From assembly GCA_025612375.1 (NCBI GenBank), contig JAAXKN010000007.1, positions 62,001 to 126,000 on the forward strand: 64,000 bases of DNA. The letters run 5' to 3'. Positions 61,391 to 64,000 of this stretch are shown here, in pieces. Within the stretch, counting starts at the first letter, position 1. Each line of letters starts with the position of its first letter. A program made the translations under genes and the position numbers. The stretch is from Ignavibacteria bacterium. GTDB taxonomy: Bacteria > Bacteroidota > Ignavibacteria > Ignavibacteriales > SURF-24. The notes beneath the pieces were generated by a model. The model was not told the origin of the DNA, searched no databases, and was given only the letters and a program-made list of their open reading frames with translations.

Positions 61391-62866
61391 ATGGTTAAGA
61401 AAATTAAAAATGTGTTGCTGACTCTCCTTCTGCCTCTGGCGGCATTGCCCCAAACGGCATCCGGACAGTCACTTTCATTAAGCGATGCTGTTGAGATTTC
61501 TCTTAGGAATAATGAAAAAATAAAACAGTACGAGGAAAAATTCACACAGAAGAGATTTCAGGACCTGGAAGCATGGGGAAACTTCCTCCCTTCTGTTAAC
61601 TTTGAAACGAGCTATAATCACTTGAATGACCCGATGAATATTGATCTTGGACCGATCAGAGACGTGATTATGACACTGCAGTCTAAAAATCAGACTGAAA
61701 TGGCTAATATCTATAAAACTCTTCAGGGACAGCCGTTAAACGATCAGCAGAAGGCAGGCCTTTACTCACAGTACTATTCGCAGCTTAATAGCGTTATTCC
61801 CCCTTTCGAGGAAACTTTCAAGAAGCAGGACTTTAAGACCGCTACACTTCTGGCTGTTCAGCCCCTTTTTACGGGCGGCAAGCTGACGGCGGCAAAAAAA
61901 TTCGCCAGCGAGGAAAAGTCTTCTGCCTTAATTGAACTTGAGAAAGTGCAGAACGAAGTCGTTCAGGAAGCTGTAAACAATTACCTCAGCGTCATTCTGA
62001 TGAACAACATTGTAAAAACAAGACAGAATGTGCTGAATGGAATAAGGAAACATAAGGATAATGCAGAAAAGCTTTTTAACGAAGGGCTCATTGCAAACTA
62101 CAACCTTCTGAGAGCCCAGGTTGCTGAGGCTGAGGCTGAAAGAAATTTAACGGACGATGAAAACAAGCTTGAGCTGGCAAGAATCTCCCTGCTCAATACA
62201 ATGGGACAGGATGAATCTTCCAATTTTACGCTTTCAGATACACTGGTTTATAATGATGCACCCGCCTCACTTGAAAATTACCTCGAACAGGCAAGAAGCA
62301 ACCAGCCTATACTTAAGCTCATTGAACTGAAGAAAGAAGCCGCTTCCGATAAATATACGGCAGAACGCGCAAACTTCCTTCCTACTGTTGCGGCATTCGG
62401 AAAATACGAAATGCTTCCGCAGTACCTTTCAAGCCTGGAGCCCAGATGGGCTGTGGGACTTCAGCTGAAGTTCAACCTCTTTAACGGGCTTAAGGACTAC
62501 TCAAAGCTTCAGAACGCCGTCCATATGGAACGCGAGGTAAATTATGTTGAAGCCGATGCAAAAAGAAAGATAGACCTGTGGGTAAATAAATCCTTCAGGG
62601 ATATGATAAACGCCAAGACGCGATATGAGAAGCTGAAGACAACCCTTAGCCTTGCCTTGGAAAACCTCCGCTTAAACGACAAGCGCTTCCAGTCGGGTAT
62701 GGGAACTTCACTCGAAGTAATTGACGCCCAGCTCTCGCTGGAGAAAAACCAGGTCGAAAGCCTTCTTTCGCTTTATGATTATTACAAGTCCCTTACAGAT
62801 TTATACGTTGTAACGGGAGAACCGCAAAAGATTTTATCAGTATGGTCAAAGGAGAATAAAAAGTGA
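61391..62866 (+). CDS. TolC-family outer-membrane efflux protein
   Basis: This 491 aa protein has a signal peptide (LLTLLLPLAALPQTASGQ) and two long repeats of coiled-coil helices typical of TolC: LSDAVEISLRNNEKIKQYEE at the N-terminus, and LEQARSNQPILKLIELKKEA in the second half, then QSGMGTSLEVIDAQLSLEK. It forms the outer-membrane duct of a tripartite pump. A TTG at 61388 is also in frame; the ATG at 61391 is more likely. It overlaps the HlyD gene by 4 nt. Confidence 0.92.
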   Translation: MVKKIKNVLLTLLLPLAALPQTASGQSLSLSDAVEISLRNNEKIKQYEEKFTQKRFQDLEAWGNFLPSVNFETSYNHLNDPMNIDLGPIRDVIMTLQSKNQTEMANIYKTLQGQPLNDQQKAGLYSQYYSQLNSVIPPFEETFKKQDFKTATLLAVQPLFTGGKLTAAKKFASEEKSSALIELEKVQNEVVQEAVNNYLSVILMNNIVKTRQNVLNGIRKHKDNAEKLFNEGLIANYNLLRAQVAEAEAERNLTDDENKLELARISLLNTMGQDESSNFTLSDTLVYNDAPASLENYLEQARSNQPILKLIELKKEAASDKYTAERANFLPTVAAFGKYEMLPQYLSSLEPRWAVGLQLKFNLFNGLKDYSKLQNAVHMEREVNYVEADAKRKIDLWVNKSFRDMINAKTRYEKLKTTLSLALENLRLNDKRFQSGMGTSLEVIDAQLSLEKNQVESLLSLYDYYKSLTDLYVVTGEPQKILSVWSKENKK

Positions 62867-63843
62867 AATTTAATAAGTCAAGCATAGTTCTGATTATTCC
62901 GGCAGTAATTGCAATTATTGCAGTTTCAGTTCTGGTAGCAAACTCAGTAAATAAAGAAGAAAATATAATAACCGGTATCGTTGAATCAACTCAGGTGGAC
63001 GTTGCCTCAAAAATCCCGGGCAGGGTCGACACCGTCTTCGTTTCCGAGGGAGATATGGTCCATAAAGGACAGATTCTTGCCAGACTTGAAAGCAAGGAGA
63101 TGGATGCAAAGCTGGGACAGGCCCGCGGCCTCGTGGACGCTGCCAAAAGCAAGGTCCAGATGGCTCATAACGGAGCCCGCCCGGAGGAAAAACAGGCCGC
63201 CGAAAGGCTCTACTTCCAGGCAAAAGCACAGTATGAGCTTGCAAATAAAACCTGGACCAGGATCCAATCGCTTTTCCGCGACGGCGTGATATCGGCACAG
63301 GAAAAAGACCAGTCGGAATTCCAGTTTAAGGCTGCAAAAGAACAGATGGAAGCAGCAAAGGCAAGACTCGACATGGTTAATAAAGGAGCCCGCCTTGAAG
63401 AGATATCAGGCGCCGAGGCACTTTACTTCCAGGCACAGAATACTTATAACGAAGCCCAGGCATACCATGAGGAATTAAACCTCGTAAGCCCCATTACCGG
63501 TGAACTGAGCAAGAAGATTACGAACCCCGGAGAAATTATTGCCTCAGGCTATCCCCTCTTTACCGTAATGGACCCGAGCGATACGTGGGTGGTGCTTCAG
63601 GTAAGAGAAGATAAAATGAGCTCAATTAAAAAAGGTTCTGTATTCTACGGCAAAGTGCCCGCCCTGGGCAACCGGAAACTCCAGTTTGAGGTGTCATACA
63701 TTTCCCCTATGGCTGAATTTGCCACCTGGAAACCTACAAACCAGAAAGGGGAATTCGACCTTAAGACTTTTGAAATCCGCCTGAGGAGCAAATCCCAAGT
63801 TAAAGACCTGAGGCCCGGAATGACCGTAAACATTATTATGTGA
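62863..63843 (+). CDS. HlyD-family membrane fusion protein
   Basis: The adaptor subunit of 326 aa has an N-terminal membrane anchor (IVLIIPAVIAIIAVSVLVA), a biotinyl-lipoyl-like half (DVASKIPGRVDTVFVSEGD), a long coiled coil (about 70-205) with an internal repeat of GARPEE-KQAAERLYFQAKA and GARLEEISGAEALYFQAQN, and a beta-barrel region (PITGELSKKITNPGEIIASG). It joins the inner-membrane transporter to TolC. The start codon is GTG, preceded by AAAGGAGAA, and overlaps the TolC stop. Confidence 0.92.
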   Translation: MKFNKSSIVLIIPAVIAIIAVSVLVANSVNKEENIITGIVESTQVDVASKIPGRVDTVFVSEGDMVHKGQILARLESKEMDAKLGQARGLVDAAKSKVQMAHNGARPEEKQAAERLYFQAKAQYELANKTWTRIQSLFRDGVISAQEKDQSEFQFKAAKEQMEAAKARLDMVNKGARLEEISGAEALYFQAQNTYNEAQAYHEELNLVSPITGELSKKITNPGEIIASGYPLFTVMDPSDTWVVLQVREDKMSSIKKGSVFYGKVPALGNRKLQFEVSYISPMAEFATWKPTNQKGEFDLKTFEIRLRSKSQVKDLRPGMTVNIIM

Positions 63844-63866
63844 ACCTGTATATAAGAAGAAGTAAT

Positions 63867-64000
63867 ATGAAAGATATAAATAGCACAGGTTCACCTTTAC
63901 TTAAAATCCTCTTAAGAGAAATTAACAGGATTACAGAAAGAAAAACAATTTACCTGCTTTCTGTAGTCCTGCCTGTTATTCTTTTTCTCCTGGTAGCCCT
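63867..64000 (+). CDS. ABC-2 type permease (partial, runs off the right edge)
   Basis: Only the first 44 codons are visible. The start ATG at 63867 has AGAAG 5 nt upstream, 23 nt after the HlyD stop. The visible sequence begins MKDINSTGSPLLKILLREIN and then a hydrophobic helix (TIYLLSVVLPVILFLLVA), as in the YhhJ/YbhS-type permeases that pair with HlyD and TolC proteins. The ATPase subunit, if present, lies beyond the window. Confidence is limited by the short piece. Confidence 0.7.
   Translation, partial: MKDINSTGSPLLKILLREINRITERKTIYLLSVVLPVILFLLVA

Noticed and set aside
1-64000. CRISPR array, tRNA or rRNA gene, prophage or insertion sequence
   Set aside because: I looked for regularly spaced repeats, tRNA T-arm patterns with CCA ends, rRNA blocks, transposases and integrases and found none that I could support.

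Overview
The window looks like a chromosomal segment of a free-living, Gram-negative member of the Bacteroidota/Chlorobiota (FCB) group, most likely an Ignavibacteria-type organism. This is inferred from four things: a GWxTD-domain secreted protein, a fused E2-E1 2-oxoglutarate dehydrogenase, outer-membrane proteins (OmpA lipoprotein, beta-barrel, TolC), and a promoter element matching the Bacteroidetes TAnnTTTG box at 60683. Coding density is high, many genes overlap by 1-20 nt, and intrinsic terminators are clear. I see no tRNA, rRNA, CRISPR array, prophage or intact insertion sequence.

Layout. 1-11133 is a leftward run of housekeeping genes: alr, an unknown gene, manC, an unusual rpiB, pyrK-pyrD, folC, rho, a GWxTD protein, pdxA and a truncated methyltransferase. 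11386-14039 holds a rightward pair, a VWA protein and a ChlI/MoxR-like AAA+ ATPase. 14115-17029 encodes a PmbA/TldE-like protein and a TldD that carries a Tat signal. 17030-18735 is the least ordinary part: a structured non-coding stretch that may be a group II intron remnant, then two secreted proteins of unknown function. 18963-26260 runs leftward: prmC, dtd, an alkaline-phosphatase-fold enzyme, comEC, murB and an MFS transporter. 26399-31341 runs rightward: three family 9 glycosyltransferases, a homocysteine methyltransferase and ispE. 31888-36432 has an APC-type permease, a Lys-rich secreted peptide and an OmpR/EnvZ-type two-component system.

37493-42607 is a likely operon transcribed leftward as glmS, a cyclic-2,3-diphosphoglycerate-synthetase-like GTPase, carbamate kinase and ornithine carbamoyltransferase, closed by a strong terminator. 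It is divergent from the fused 2-oxoglutarate dehydrogenase (kgd type, 42985-46653). 46841-49592 is a small accessory stretch with three unknown proteins and a BrnT/BrnA-like toxin-antitoxin pair. After it come pncB, a histone-H1-like protein, a large CHASE/PAS/GAF histidine kinase, envelope proteins, a seven-haem membrane cytochrome divergent from a zinc alcohol dehydrogenase, and a TetR-TolC-HlyD-ABC2 permease efflux operon that runs off the right edge.

Most of the window is recognisable core metabolism and envelope biology. I do not see a clearly new defence or mobile system. The best leads are the possible intron relic at 17278-17460, the glmS-GTPase-arcC-argF operon, the BMC-like RpiB variant, the VWA/AAA+ pair, and several perfect dyads upstream of genes.
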